DNA of 64,000 nt from Pelomonas sp. V22 (GTDB lineage Bacteria > Pseudomonadota > Gammaproteobacteria > Burkholderiales > Burkholderiaceae_C), in NCBI RefSeq assembly GCF_030014915.1, contig NZ_JAGIXS010000008.1, positions 62,001-126,000 on the forward strand, in the 5' to 3' direction. How positions within the stretch are numbered: the stretch's first letter is position 1; each line of letters begins with the position of its first letter. The translations under genes were made by a program, and so were the position numbers. A model generated the notes under the pieces. That model did no database searches. It had not been told where the DNA came from and worked only from the letters and a program-made list of their open reading frames with translations. Below are positions 42,861 through 50,717 of this stretch, piece by piece.

Positions 42861-43837
42861 AGGCCTTGATGCACAAGCTGCGCGCCATTGCTGCCGCGCC
42901 ATCGTTCACCTCGCTGGTCAGCGTCGCCCTCTTGCTGACGCTGTTCGGCGCCGGCGCCGCCAACTACACCGGCTTTGCCTCCCTGCAGGTGGTCTTCAAT
43001 CTCCTGATCGACAACGCCTTCCTGCTGGTGATCGCGGTAGGCATGAGCTTCGTGATCCTGTCGGGCGGCATCGACCTCTCCGTCGGCTCGGTGCTGGCCC
43101 TGACCACCATGGTGGCGGCCTGGCTGCTGCAGGTGGTGCACTGGCCGCCGCTGCTGGTGATGGCCGTGGTGCTGCTTGGCGGCGCGCTGTTTGGTGCGGT
43201 GCAAGGCTGGCTGATCCACCGCTTCAGGCTGCAGGCCTTCATCGTCACGCTGGCCGGCATGTTCCTGGCGCGCGGCCTGTGCTTCCTGATCAGCGTGGAC
43301 TCAATCACCATAGCCTCGCCGATGTTCGTCGCGCTCTCGCAAACGCAATGGACGCTGTTCGGCGCCTTCGTCTCGCCGGGCGCGGTGATCGCGCTCGCCG
43401 TGCTGGTCATCGGCATCTGGGTCTCGCAGCGAACCGCCTTCGGCCGCGCGGTCTACGCCATCGGCGGCAATGAGCAGTCGGCCTTGATGATGGGCCTCAA
43501 TGTTGGCCGCAGCAAGGTCTTGATCTATGCACTGAGCGGCTTCTGCGCCGCGCTGGCGGGCCTGCTGTTCTCGCTCTACATGCTCTCGGGCTACGGCCAG
43601 CATGCGCAGGGCACCGAGCTGGATGCGATTGCCGCCGTGGTGATTGGCGGCACGGTGCTCAGCGGCGGCTATGGCTATGTGGCCGGCGCGCTGTCGGGCG
43701 TGCTGGTGCTGGGCCTGATCCAGACCTTGATCGCCTTTGACGGCACTTTGAGTTCCTGGTGGACCAAGATCGTCATCGGCGCCCTGCTCTTCGTCTTCTG
43801 CGTCGTCCAGCGTCTGCTGGCTCGCCGCGTGTCATGA
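42857..43837 (+). CDS. yjfF: Sugar ABC transporter permease, YjfF type
   Basis: 326 residues from the ATG in the overlap with the previous gene. The frame is open back to 41876, but that upstream part is a shifted reading of the other permease. It has about nine hydrophobic helices, with VGMSFVILSGGIDLSVGSVLALTTM and the GTVLSGGYGYVAGALSGVLVLG motif of the YjfF subfamily. Having two different permeases is typical of the YtfQRT-YjfF group, as opposed to importers with one duplicated permease. A secreted GH43 gene overlaps its stop by four bases, linking hydrolysis and uptake. Confidence 0.92.
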   Translation: MKALMHKLRAIAAAPSFTSLVSVALLLTLFGAGAANYTGFASLQVVFNLLIDNAFLLVIAVGMSFVILSGGIDLSVGSVLALTTMVAAWLLQVVHWPPLLVMAVVLLGGALFGAVQGWLIHRFRLQAFIVTLAGMFLARGLCFLISVDSITIASPMFVALSQTQWTLFGAFVSPGAVIALAVLVIGIWVSQRTAFGRAVYAIGGNEQSALMMGLNVGRSKVLIYALSGFCAALAGLLFSLYMLSGYGQHAQGTELDAIAAVVIGGTVLSGGYGYVAGALSGVLVLGLIQTLIAFDGTLSSWWTKIVIGALLFVFCVVQRLLARRVS

Positions 43838-44817
43838 AAGCTTCCATGAAAATTCTGATCTCCGCGCTGGCGCTCGGCCTGGCCACGCTGGGCGCCCAGG
43901 CCGGCAACCCGCTGTTCCCCAAGCTCTTCACCGCCGACCCAGCGGCCATCGTCGACAAGGGCCGCGTCTACCTCTATGTGGGTCACGACGAGGCCAAGCC
44001 GGAGGACAAGGACTATGTGATGCACGAGTGGCGCGTCTACTCCACTTGCGACATGGTCAACTGGCGCGACGACGGCGTGCCGCTCACGCCCTTCACCTTC
44101 AGCTGGGCGCGCGACAAGGCCTGGGCGGCCGACGTGGTCAAGCGCGAAGTTGACGGGAAGATCAAGTACTGGTTCTACGCACCGGTCGCGCACAAGACCA
44201 TCCCCGGCATGTCCATAGGCGTGGCCGTGTCCGACAGCCCCACCGGCCCCTTCGTGGATGCGCGCGGCACGGCCCTGGTCACCAACGACATGACCACGCA
44301 GACCCAGATCAGCTGGGACGACATCGACCCCGGCGTCTTCATTGACAACGACGGCCAAGCCTACTTGTACTGGGGCAACACGGTGCTGAAGTACGCCAAG
44401 CTCAAGCGCAACATGACCGAGTTCGACGGGCCCATCCACGTGGTGGAGGTGCCCAACTTCACCGAAGCGCCCTACCTCCACAAGCGCGCGGGCCTCTACT
44501 ACCTGAGCTACGCCCAGCACTTCCCGGAAGAGATCGCCTACATGACCGGCACTAGCCCGACCGGGCCCTGGACACCACGTGGCGTGATCATGGGCAAGAA
44601 CGCCAAGACCAAGACCATCCACCAGGCCTTCATCGAGTTCAACGGCAAGTCCTATGTGCTGTATCACAACGCCGAGCTGCCCGGCGGTGGCGAATGGCGG
44701 CGCTCGGTGGCGGTGGAGGAGGTGCACTACAACGCAGACGGCACGATCCAGCCGATCGTGCAGACCAGGGAAGGGCCCAAGGCGAACCCAAGCCCGGGGT
44801 GCGAGAGCGGCAAGTAG
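43834..44817 (+). CDS. Secreted GH43 glycosidase (arabinofuranosidase or xylosidase-like)
   Basis: 327 residues. The first 23 are a signal peptide (a second Met at codon 5 is an alternative start). The GH43 triad is Asp35 (FTADPAA), Asp165 (DDIDPGV) and Glu211 (TEAPYLH), with WAADV and LYWGN strands typical of the propeller. It differs clearly from the two GH43 subfamily-26-like proteins and from the endo-arabinanases. It is more like exo-acting beta-xylosidase/alpha-arabinofuranosidase members with a single domain. It ends the plus-strand run of arabinan genes and shares a four-base overlap with the importer, so it probably supplies that importer with monomers. Confidence 0.85.
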   Translation: MKASMKILISALALGLATLGAQAGNPLFPKLFTADPAAIVDKGRVYLYVGHDEAKPEDKDYVMHEWRVYSTCDMVNWRDDGVPLTPFTFSWARDKAWAADVVKREVDGKIKYWFYAPVAHKTIPGMSIGVAVSDSPTGPFVDARGTALVTNDMTTQTQISWDDIDPGVFIDNDGQAYLYWGNTVLKYAKLKRNMTEFDGPIHVVEVPNFTEAPYLHKRAGLYYLSYAQHFPEEIAYMTGTSPTGPWTPRGVIMGKNAKTKTIHQAFIEFNGKSYVLYHNAELPGGGEWRRSVAVEEVHYNADGTIQPIVQTREGPKANPSPGCESGK

Positions 44818-44888
44818 CCGCGCCTTGCCGGGGAGGCGGGCCTTGCGGTCTACTGCGGCGACCGGAGGCTCGCCACGACCGCATCGCC

Positions 44889-45140
44889 ATGAAGATCCAC
44901 AGCATCACCCCCATCCTCAACGTCACCAGCGTGCCTGACAGCGACGACGACGTGGGCGCCAACTGGATGAGCCTCTGGCTCGGGAGTCCGGCCGAGGTGG
45001 ACGAAGCCCACACGCTCTCCGTCGCGAATGGCGCCACCGTGCTGTGGCCGCCGACCGACGAGCCCTGGGGCGTGCGCGAGTGCCGCATCATGCGTCCGGA
45101 CGGCCATGTGTTCCGGCTCGGTGCCGGGCTCGGCGAGTAA
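44889..45140 (+). pseudogene. VOC (glyoxalase/bleomycin resistance) protein lacking its central part
   Basis: 83 codons. The first strand (KIHSITPILNVTSVPDS) and the last part (NWMSLWLGSPAEVDEAH, ATVLWPPTDEPWGVRE, RPDGHVFRLG) match VOC-superfamily proteins of about 120-130 residues, but roughly 40-50 residues that should lie between them are absent at about 44941-44950. The frame is preserved, so this is an internal deletion. One of the paired beta-alpha-beta-beta-beta modules is thus incomplete. A short protein could still be made, but it probably lacks activity. Confidence 0.55.
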
Positions 45141-45224
45141 GCCGCTCGCGCCCGCCAGATGCGCCAGTCGCCCAGGCCGGGCCCGCGCTGGCCGTAGCAT
45201 GGGCGCTCGCCCAGGAGATCATCC

Positions 45225-46115
45225 ATGCTGCTGCGAACCCTGTTGAGCACTGCGCTGTGCGCCGGCCTGTTGCTGCCGATCCTGCCGTCTGTGGCTGTTG
45301 CTGCTGCAGCCGCCGACGCCGAGACCAAACCCCAGGTCATCGCCCTGATCGCCACGCTCGGTGACCAGCTGACCATCGTCCGCAAGCGCCCGACGCGCGC
45401 GAGCGACGTCGAGCCCTATTCGCGCAAGCCGCTGCAGGTCGATGCCCAGCTGCTGAACTACTCGGTGCTGCGCGGCCTCGATGCCGCCGTGGCCGCCGCC
45501 GAGCCTGAGGCGCGCCGCGTGATGCTGCGCTGGCGGCCGTCCGAGGAGCTGACGGCGCAGCTGCGCAGCGCCACGGTCAAGAACGCCGACGAGCTGCTGT
45601 TCGCTGCCCTGATCCATCAACTGAGCCAGATGCCGCAGCGCGCCGACTGGGACCGCATCGAGGCCATCGTGCCGAGCTACTCCCATGTGGAGAAGGACGG
45701 CCTGCCGCGCCGCATCGGCGGCATCGGCATCTTCATCCAGCCGGTGGGCAGCGAGTGGTCCATCACCGACGAGGAAGGCGTGGACCGCACCAATGAGTAC
45801 AAGGCCGACGCCTACGACACCGTCAACCCGCACAGCGGCGTCAAGGGCAAGGACACGGCCTTCGTCGCGCCCTACATCTACTTCGAACGCCTGACGCTCG
45901 ACGCCAAGACGCTGCGCGTGCTCTCACGCCAGCCGCTGTACGCCAACACCAAGTACAGCGACCCCAATGCCAAGTCCATGGACATCGTCGAAGGCATCTC
46001 GCCGGCCGAGCTGGTCAGCCACCTGAGCGCCCTCGTGGAGAAGGCGGCCTACCAGTCGGTGCGCGGCAAGGTGGAGGTGGAGGTCGGGCCGGTCAAGCAG
46101 GTGCCGGGGAAGTGA
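45225..46115 (+). CDS. Exported protein of unknown function
   Basis: 296 residues with a signal peptide ending VAVAA near 27. The mature part reads IATLGDQLTIVRKRP, then alternating helices and strands, with a conserved-looking VPSYSHVEKDGLPRRIGGIGIF and a VAPYIYFERLTLDAKT segment. The sequence has no cysteine after the signal. I cannot assign a family. It sits alone between the VOC remnant and a convergent lipoprotein gene whose stop lies 15 bases away. Confidence 0.65.
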   Translation: MLLRTLLSTALCAGLLLPILPSVAVAAAAADAETKPQVIALIATLGDQLTIVRKRPTRASDVEPYSRKPLQVDAQLLNYSVLRGLDAAVAAAEPEARRVMLRWRPSEELTAQLRSATVKNADELLFAALIHQLSQMPQRADWDRIEAIVPSYSHVEKDGLPRRIGGIGIFIQPVGSEWSITDEEGVDRTNEYKADAYDTVNPHSGVKGKDTAFVAPYIYFERLTLDAKTLRVLSRQPLYANTKYSDPNAKSMDIVEGISPAELVSHLSALVEKAAYQSVRGKVEVEVGPVKQVPGK

Positions 46116-46129
46116 TCAGGTAGCGCACC

Positions 46130-46627
46130 TCAGCAGTCGGACACTGCCTCCTTGCGCAGATACTTCCGCGAATACATTTCGTCTGACAGACAGGCTTGGT
46201 TGTACAGCTTGCCTTTGTCATCGAACCAGAAGTCGTACTTGTCGCCGCGGCGCTGTCCGCGCAGCACATAGCTGTGACCGGCCGCCGCATTGACCTCGAG
46301 CACGGCTTCGGAGGTGGCGAGCGTCAGCTTCGCCCCGGTGGTGCCCAGGGTGTAGTTGTCGAAATTCATGTAGCGCACCTTGACCGTGCGCACCCCTGCA
46401 GGTACCAGCAGACCCTGTGTCAGCCGGGCGGCACCCAGCACCGGATCCACAACCGGCTGTCCATCGACTGCCACCACATGGATCCAGCCGCGTGCGCCTT
46501 CGGACAGCGTTGCGAGTTGCTCGGCCGGTCGCGGCGGCCCGGCATACAGATGCTTGGGCTCAGGCGGCATCAGTCCGCAGGAGGCCATCAGCATGCTCAG
46601 CGGCAGCAGTATCAACTTTCTATGCAT
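46130..46627 (-). CDS. Small lipoprotein of unknown function
   Basis: 165 residues. Lipobox LMASC puts the lipidated cysteine at residue 17. The mature protein has a conserved-looking Ala-Gly-Pro-Pro-Arg-Pro segment, then strands GWIHVVAVDG, VRTVKVRYMNF and a C-terminal part with three aromatic residues and two cysteines. The pattern (lipoprotein, predicted carboxypeptidase-regulatory or PEGA-like strands giving a small beta-sandwich) is common in Gram-negative envelope proteins, but no function can be given. Confidence 0.65.
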   Translation of the reverse strand: MHRKLILLPLSMLMASCGLMPPEPKHLYAGPPRPAEQLATLSEGARGWIHVVAVDGQPVVDPVLGAARLTQGLLVPAGVRTVKVRYMNFDNYTLGTTGAKLTLATSEAVLEVNAAAGHSYVLRGQRRGDKYDFWFDDKGKLYNQACLSDEMYSRKYLRKEAVSDC

Positions 46628-46874
46628 GGGCGTTAACCGAATGAATGGTTAGGGTGGTTTTTGGCGGCCGCAGCATACACGGATCACATGCTCTGACAGA
46701 AAAAGGGCGCGGATTGTCGATTGAGCAACCCGACTTGCTGCCAAGCGCGCGGCGTCGAAGCCCGGCTGGTCTCGCCCCTGATCGGGCAAGAACTCGACGT
46801 GACGGTGCCTGGCAGGGTGCAGATGGCGGACTGGGCTGTCTGGGAGCTGCGGCAGTTCTGCTGGAAGGCCAGCC
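46628..46874. other. Intergenic stretch without a clear gene
   Basis: 247 bases between the lipoprotein and the M14-family gene. Short frames exist on both strands (for example + strand 46721-46909 and an extension on the minus strand), but none has a ribosome-binding site or a recognisable domain. It could hold the remains of a gene. Confidence 0.4.
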
Positions 46875-47813
46875 TCAGCCACGCAGCAGGTAGTCGATCG
46901 CCGCCGTGACCGTCGCCACCTGCGCCGCATTGCATTCGGCCGGGCTGGCCGTGGCGCTGTCCGGGTAGACCTCGGTGGTGGTGACATAGCGCGCTGCCGT
47001 CATGCCGCCGCACAGGCCCAGCGAGCGCTTGGGGTACTCGATCACGCCCCATTGCTGCAGCGGGCTGCCGATGATGGCGTCGTGCGCGTCGGCCTCGGCG
47101 ATGTGGGTGACCTGGCGTACCGCCTCGATCAGCGCCTTCTGGAATGCGGGCGCCGGGCGCTCGCTGTCGGCCACCAGGTAGAAGCCGTCGGGCACGGCAT
47201 GCCATTCGTAGACTTCGCCGTCGCGCGCGGCCTTGGCGGGCCGGAACTCGCTTTCGTCGCTGTCGGTGGTCTCGTGCAGGTCCACATGCAGGTCGAAACC
47301 CGGGCCTTGCGCCGCCACGCATGCCATGGCCAGGGCGGCCTCCAGCGCCGGGCTGTCGGCCTTGAACTGCCGGTTCGGGTCGATGGCATCCGGGTTCCAG
47401 CGGTTGATGGTCTCGTAGGCCCAAGGGCTGATGCAGGGCAGGACCAGCAGATTGACCCGGCCCGCCTCACCGTCGAAGCAATCGCGCAGCCATTGCAGCG
47501 CGCCCTGCACGCCGCTGGTCTCGTAGCCATGCACGCCGCCGGTCACCAGCACCGAAGGCAGGGCCGGGTTCCAGTGGCGGCTGCGCACGGCGTAGAGCGC
47601 GTGGCTGCCCTGGCCCAGGCGGGCGTAGTCGATCTGGCCGTAGCTGAACAGTTCGGCCTGCGCCGGCAGGCCCGCCTTCAGCGGAGCGACGACCTCGTCT
47701 GCATAGCTGCGCTGCACGCGCTGACGCGACAGCCAGAGCGCCTTCTCGGCCGCGCCCCAGGGGGTGCCGGGGGTACCGATCGGATATGGAGCATGGGTCG
47801 GTTCAGTGTTCAC
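46875..47813 (-). CDS. M14-family metallocarboxypeptidase / aspartoacylase-like protein
   Basis: About 312 residues from the GTG at 47813. Another GTG at 47852 is open but adds only an Arg-rich segment. The zinc-binding set is visible: HGYE in VTGGVHGYETSG (HxxE) and the third ligand in DLHVDLHET. The AYETINRWNPDAIDPNRQF segment holds the substrate-carboxylate-binding Asn-Arg of the succinylglutamate desuccinylase/aspartoacylase and carboxypeptidase group. There is no signal peptide, so it is probably cytosolic. The reaction is probably hydrolysis of an acyl-amino acid or a peptide; the exact substrate cannot be read. It is divergent from the small exported protein at 48010. Confidence 0.8.
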   Translation of the reverse strand: MNTEPTHAPYPIGTPGTPWGAAEKALWLSRQRVQRSYADEVVAPLKAGLPAQAELFSYGQIDYARLGQGSHALYAVRSRHWNPALPSVLVTGGVHGYETSGVQGALQWLRDCFDGEAGRVNLLVLPCISPWAYETINRWNPDAIDPNRQFKADSPALEAALAMACVAAQGPGFDLHVDLHETTDSDESEFRPAKAARDGEVYEWHAVPDGFYLVADSERPAPAFQKALIEAVRQVTHIAEADAHDAIIGSPLQQWGVIEYPKRSLGLCGGMTAARYVTTTEVYPDSATASPAECNAAQVATVTAAIDYLLRG

Positions 47814-48009
47814 GGGTTGCACCAGATTGGGACGACGCCGCGCACGATACACCGCCAGCCCATGCAGCCTGGCGTTCCGAACGCGCGTATCGAAGCCATC
47901 TGCATCTCAGCCCGCCGTTCGTGCGGACTGTCGCGGACCGCTTCCGCCGGCCCCGCGCCTTTCGGACACTGCATTCACTGACACAGCAAACACACGCAAG
48001 GAGCCCACC

Positions 48010-48264
48010 ATGAACACCACCGCCAAAGCCCTCGTCTTCGCCATCGCCACCGTGGCCGGCGCCGCCTTCGTCGGCAGCGCCCTCGCCGAGGGTACCGCCC
48101 CTCGAGGCGAGATCGTGAAGCTGGAACGCGTGGTGATCACTGGCAAGCGTGCCGAAGCCTCGGCCGTGACGGCCCAACTGCCGCGAGTGGTGATCCTCGG
48201 CCGCACGGTGGCCCATCTGGACCGCAATGTGGCCGCCATCACGCCGGACGGCCAGTCCATCTGA
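48010..48264 (+). CDS. Small exported protein with duplicated VVITGKR-like motif
   Basis: 84 residues: a signal peptide ending SALA, then two copies of a short motif, LERVVITGKRAE and LPRVVILGRTV, about 20 residues apart. The first copy looks like the start of a TonB-receptor plug domain (LERVEVTG-type), but no plug or barrel follows and the protein ends normally. The start is chosen for the signal peptide and an AAGGAG ribosome-binding site. Function unknown; possibly a periplasmic peptide that mimics a TonB-receptor N-terminus. Confidence 0.65.
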   Translation: MNTTAKALVFAIATVAGAAFVGSALAEGTAPRGEIVKLERVVITGKRAEASAVTAQLPRVVILGRTVAHLDRNVAAITPDGQSI

Positions 48265-48357
48265 TCGACAGGTCATCGACAGCGCGTCGGCCGCCCCGCC
48301 AGAGGGCGCCGACGACGACAAGCCAAGTCAGCAAGTGAACGAGGGGAAGAGGGAGAC

Positions 48358-49014
48358 ATGCAAGAACCACTGAATCAGCGCGTCCTGGCCTGCGAGCAGG
48401 AGAACCGCAGATTGCGCAAGCTGCTCGCGCTGCAGAGCGTCGCGGGCCTGGCCATCGTGCTCGGTGCCTATGCCGGCATTTCGCGGGCCGGCGGCGACAA
48501 CACGGTCGACACGATACGGGCCCGCGAGATCCTGGTGGTCGATGCCAACAACGTGGTCCGCGCCCGCATGAGCGGCGACATGCCGGATGCCGTGATGGCG
48601 GGCGGCCGCGTGGCCAAGCGCGGCACCAAGGCCGCCGGCTTCATGATCTACGACGAGGAAGGCATAGAGCGCGGCGGCTACGTGACCATGGACACGGGCA
48701 GCAATGCCATGCTCTCACTCGACTCCAAGCATCACATGGTGGCCCACATGGTCGTGGGCCCGGACAAGGAGGAAGCGGCCGCGCTGCGCCTTGGCGGCCA
48801 GCAGCGGGCGCTGGAGTTCCGCACCGATGACAACGGGGCCCGCATGAGCCTTGAGGCCGAGCGCAAGGTGGTGCAGCAGATTCCTGCCATCGACACCCTG
48901 CGGCCCGAGAGCTGCCAGCAGCAGATCGAGCTGGAGCAGAAATACCCGGGGCGCAACATCTGCCGTTTCCGCTTCACGGCCGAGGCCTGCGCACGCTGCC
49001 TGAAGGCCCAGTAG
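48358..49014 (+). CDS. Single-pass membrane-anchored protein of unknown function
   Basis: 218 residues. An N-terminal heptad-like segment (NQRVLACEQENRRLRKLLAL) leads into one hydrophobic helix (about 25-42), predicted to leave the rest in the periplasm. The following strands IRAREILVVDANNVVRARMSGD and GFMIYDEEGIERGGYVTMD form a repeated pattern seen in several proteins of unknown function. The C-terminus has four cysteines (SCQQQ, NICRF, EACARC) that could form disulfides. It lies 93 bases after the small exported protein and may be co-transcribed. Confidence 0.6.
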   Translation: MQEPLNQRVLACEQENRRLRKLLALQSVAGLAIVLGAYAGISRAGGDNTVDTIRAREILVVDANNVVRARMSGDMPDAVMAGGRVAKRGTKAAGFMIYDEEGIERGGYVTMDTGSNAMLSLDSKHHMVAHMVVGPDKEEAAALRLGGQQRALEFRTDDNGARMSLEAERKVVQQIPAIDTLRPESCQQQIELEQKYPGRNICRFRFTAEACARCLKAQ

Positions 49015-49024
49015 GCGCGCGCCC

Positions 49025-49237
49025 TCAGCCCCCTCGCAGCGGCTTCAGCAGATCGCCCAGGCCGTTGTGGTCGATCTCGTACATCAGCGCCAGCAGGCGG
49101 CCGATCTCACCCTTGGGAAAGCCCTCGCGTGCGAACCAGCCGAGGTAGTTGGCCGGCAGATCAGCCAGCAGCACACCCTGGTGCTTGCCGAAGGGCATGG
49201 TCTGGCTGACGAGTTTTTGCAGGTCTTCAGGATTCAT
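49025..49237 (-). CDS. DUF3820-family protein
   Basis: 70 residues. The signature MPFGKHQGVLLADLPANYLGWF and the C-terminal ALMYEIDHNGL are diagnostic of DUF3820, a small family sometimes labelled as a putative quorum-sensing-regulated virulence factor. No biochemical function is established. It is convergent with the membrane-anchored protein gene (10 bases apart) and divergent from the methyltransferase gene, whose start is 44 bases away. Confidence 0.85.
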   Translation of the reverse strand: MNPEDLQKLVSQTMPFGKHQGVLLADLPANYLGWFAREGFPKGEIGRLLALMYEIDHNGLGDLLKPLRGG

Positions 49238-49281
49238 CGTGCGCGGCTACAGTGCACGCACAGTGTAGGCAAGGGGGCCCC

Positions 49282-50067
49282 ATGACCGACCAGACCATAC
49301 GTTTCGATGACGGCGCCAGCTACGAGCTGATGATGGGCCGCTGGAGCCGCATCGTCGGCGAGCGCTTCCTCGACTGGATTGGCGTGCCGCCGGCATCGAC
49401 CTGGGTCGACATCGGCTGCGGCAACGGCGCCTTCACCGAGCTGGTGGTGCAGCGCTGCCAGCCGGCGAGGGTGCAGGCTTTCGACCCGGCGCCTGCTCAG
49501 ATCGAGTACGCGCGCGGCCGGCTGCCCGCCGGATCGCCGGTTCAGTGGGAGCTCGGTGACGCGATGCAGCTGCCGCTGGCCGATGCCAGCTGCGATGCCG
49601 CCACCATGGCCCTGGTGCTGTTCTTCGTGCCCGACCCCAAGGTCGGGCTCGCCGAGATGTGCCGCGTGCTGCGCCCGGGTGGCGTGGCGGCGGCCTACCA
49701 CTGGGACATCCTGAATGGCGGCTTCCCGCTGGCCGCCATCGGCGCCGAGATGCAGAAGCTGGGCGTGCCGCCGCGCCTGCCGCCCAGCGTGCAGGCCTCG
49801 ACGCTGGAGGCCTCGCTCGCCCTGTGGCGGGAGGCCGGCCTGCAGCAGTTGCGGACCACGCAGTTCACCGTGGAGCGCCAGTTCGACAGCTTCGATGCCT
49901 ACTGGCACAGCGCCGCCAGCAGCAATGCCATGCGGCCGATGTTCGAAGCCTTCTCGGCCGAGCAGCTGGAGCAGCTGAAGCGCCATGTGCGGCAGCGGCT
50001 GCAGGCGGGCGATGGCCCGCTGACCGTGAGCGCGCGTGCCAACGCGGTCTGCGGCCTCAAACCCTGA
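49282..50067 (+). CDS. Class I SAM-dependent methyltransferase
   Basis: 261 residues from the ATG at 49282 with an AAGGGGG site. An in-frame start ten codons earlier is less likely. Motif I is VDIGCGNGAFTE, followed by AFDPAPAQIEYAR (acidic loop), VQWELGDAMQLPLADASCDA and EMCRVLRPGGVAAAYHWD (post-III). These are the landmarks of the UbiE/Methyltransf_11 group. The N-terminal YELMMGRWSR segment is typical of a subgroup of small-molecule methyltransferases. The substrate is not evident and no biosynthetic neighbours suggest one. Confidence 0.85.
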   Translation: MTDQTIRFDDGASYELMMGRWSRIVGERFLDWIGVPPASTWVDIGCGNGAFTELVVQRCQPARVQAFDPAPAQIEYARGRLPAGSPVQWELGDAMQLPLADASCDAATMALVLFFVPDPKVGLAEMCRVLRPGGVAAAYHWDILNGGFPLAAIGAEMQKLGVPPRLPPSVQASTLEASLALWREAGLQQLRTTQFTVERQFDSFDAYWHSAASSNAMRPMFEAFSAEQLEQLKRHVRQRLQAGDGPLTVSARANAVCGLKP

Positions 50068-50164
50068 GCAACGCCCCGTCCTGCGCGGGCCGAAGCGTGA
50101 GGAAGTTGCCAACTTGAAGCAGCAAGGCAACACGGCCGTCGCGCCATGCACCGAAGATCACACC

Positions 50165-50710
50165 ATGGGAATGCTTGATACCGAGGAACTGCGCTGGCGA
50201 ACCGCCGTGGAGCAAGGCCGCTTCGGCGTCTGGGACCTGGATCCCCGGCTGGACACCGTGCGCTACTCGCCACGCTGGATGGCGCACCTGGGCTTTACCG
50301 GCATAGAAGCCGCCGACAGCACCTCGTTCTGGCGCTGCCGCGTGCATCCGGCCGACCTGACACCCATGCTCAAGGCCCTGCGCTCGCACCTGGATGGGTT
50401 CCGCACCAGCTACGAAGCGCGGTTCCGCATCCGCAGCAATGGCTCGGGCTACCGGCTGATGCTGTCGCGCGGCCTGGTGGTGGAACGCGATGCACGAGGC
50501 CAGGCGCTGCGCATGGTGGGCACCATGGTCGACCTGACGGATCGGCCCGGCATGCCGCTCGATGAGCCACTGGACAACGACCAAGAGGCCGCCAGCCTTG
50601 CTGCGCAGGCGCCCTGGACGCTGCTGAACAACCCAGTGCCGTCTGGCATCGCAAGCCAATTCGGCGAACTGCTGGACCTCTCGCTGCGCCAGGCGCCGGG
50701 CCCGGCCTGA
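50165..50710 (+). CDS. Single-domain PAS protein
   Basis: 181 residues from the ATG at 50165. The frame is open further upstream, but that part is unlike the fold. The sequence ELRWRTAVEQGRFGVWDLDP, YSPRWMAHLGFTG, FWRCRVHPADLTPML and GYRLMLSRGLVVERDARGQALRMVGTMVDLTD gives a PAS fold of the PAS_3 type, ending in the usual DLTD. No kinase, cyclase or DNA-binding domain follows: the last 45 residues are polar and probably unstructured. It may be a free-standing sensor. It is convergent with the LysR gene (stops 8 bases apart). Confidence 0.75.
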   Translation: MGMLDTEELRWRTAVEQGRFGVWDLDPRLDTVRYSPRWMAHLGFTGIEAADSTSFWRCRVHPADLTPMLKALRSHLDGFRTSYEARFRIRSNGSGYRLMLSRGLVVERDARGQALRMVGTMVDLTDRPGMPLDEPLDNDQEAASLAAQAPWTLLNNPVPSGIASQFGELLDLSLRQAPGPA

Positions 50711-50717
50711 GCCGACC

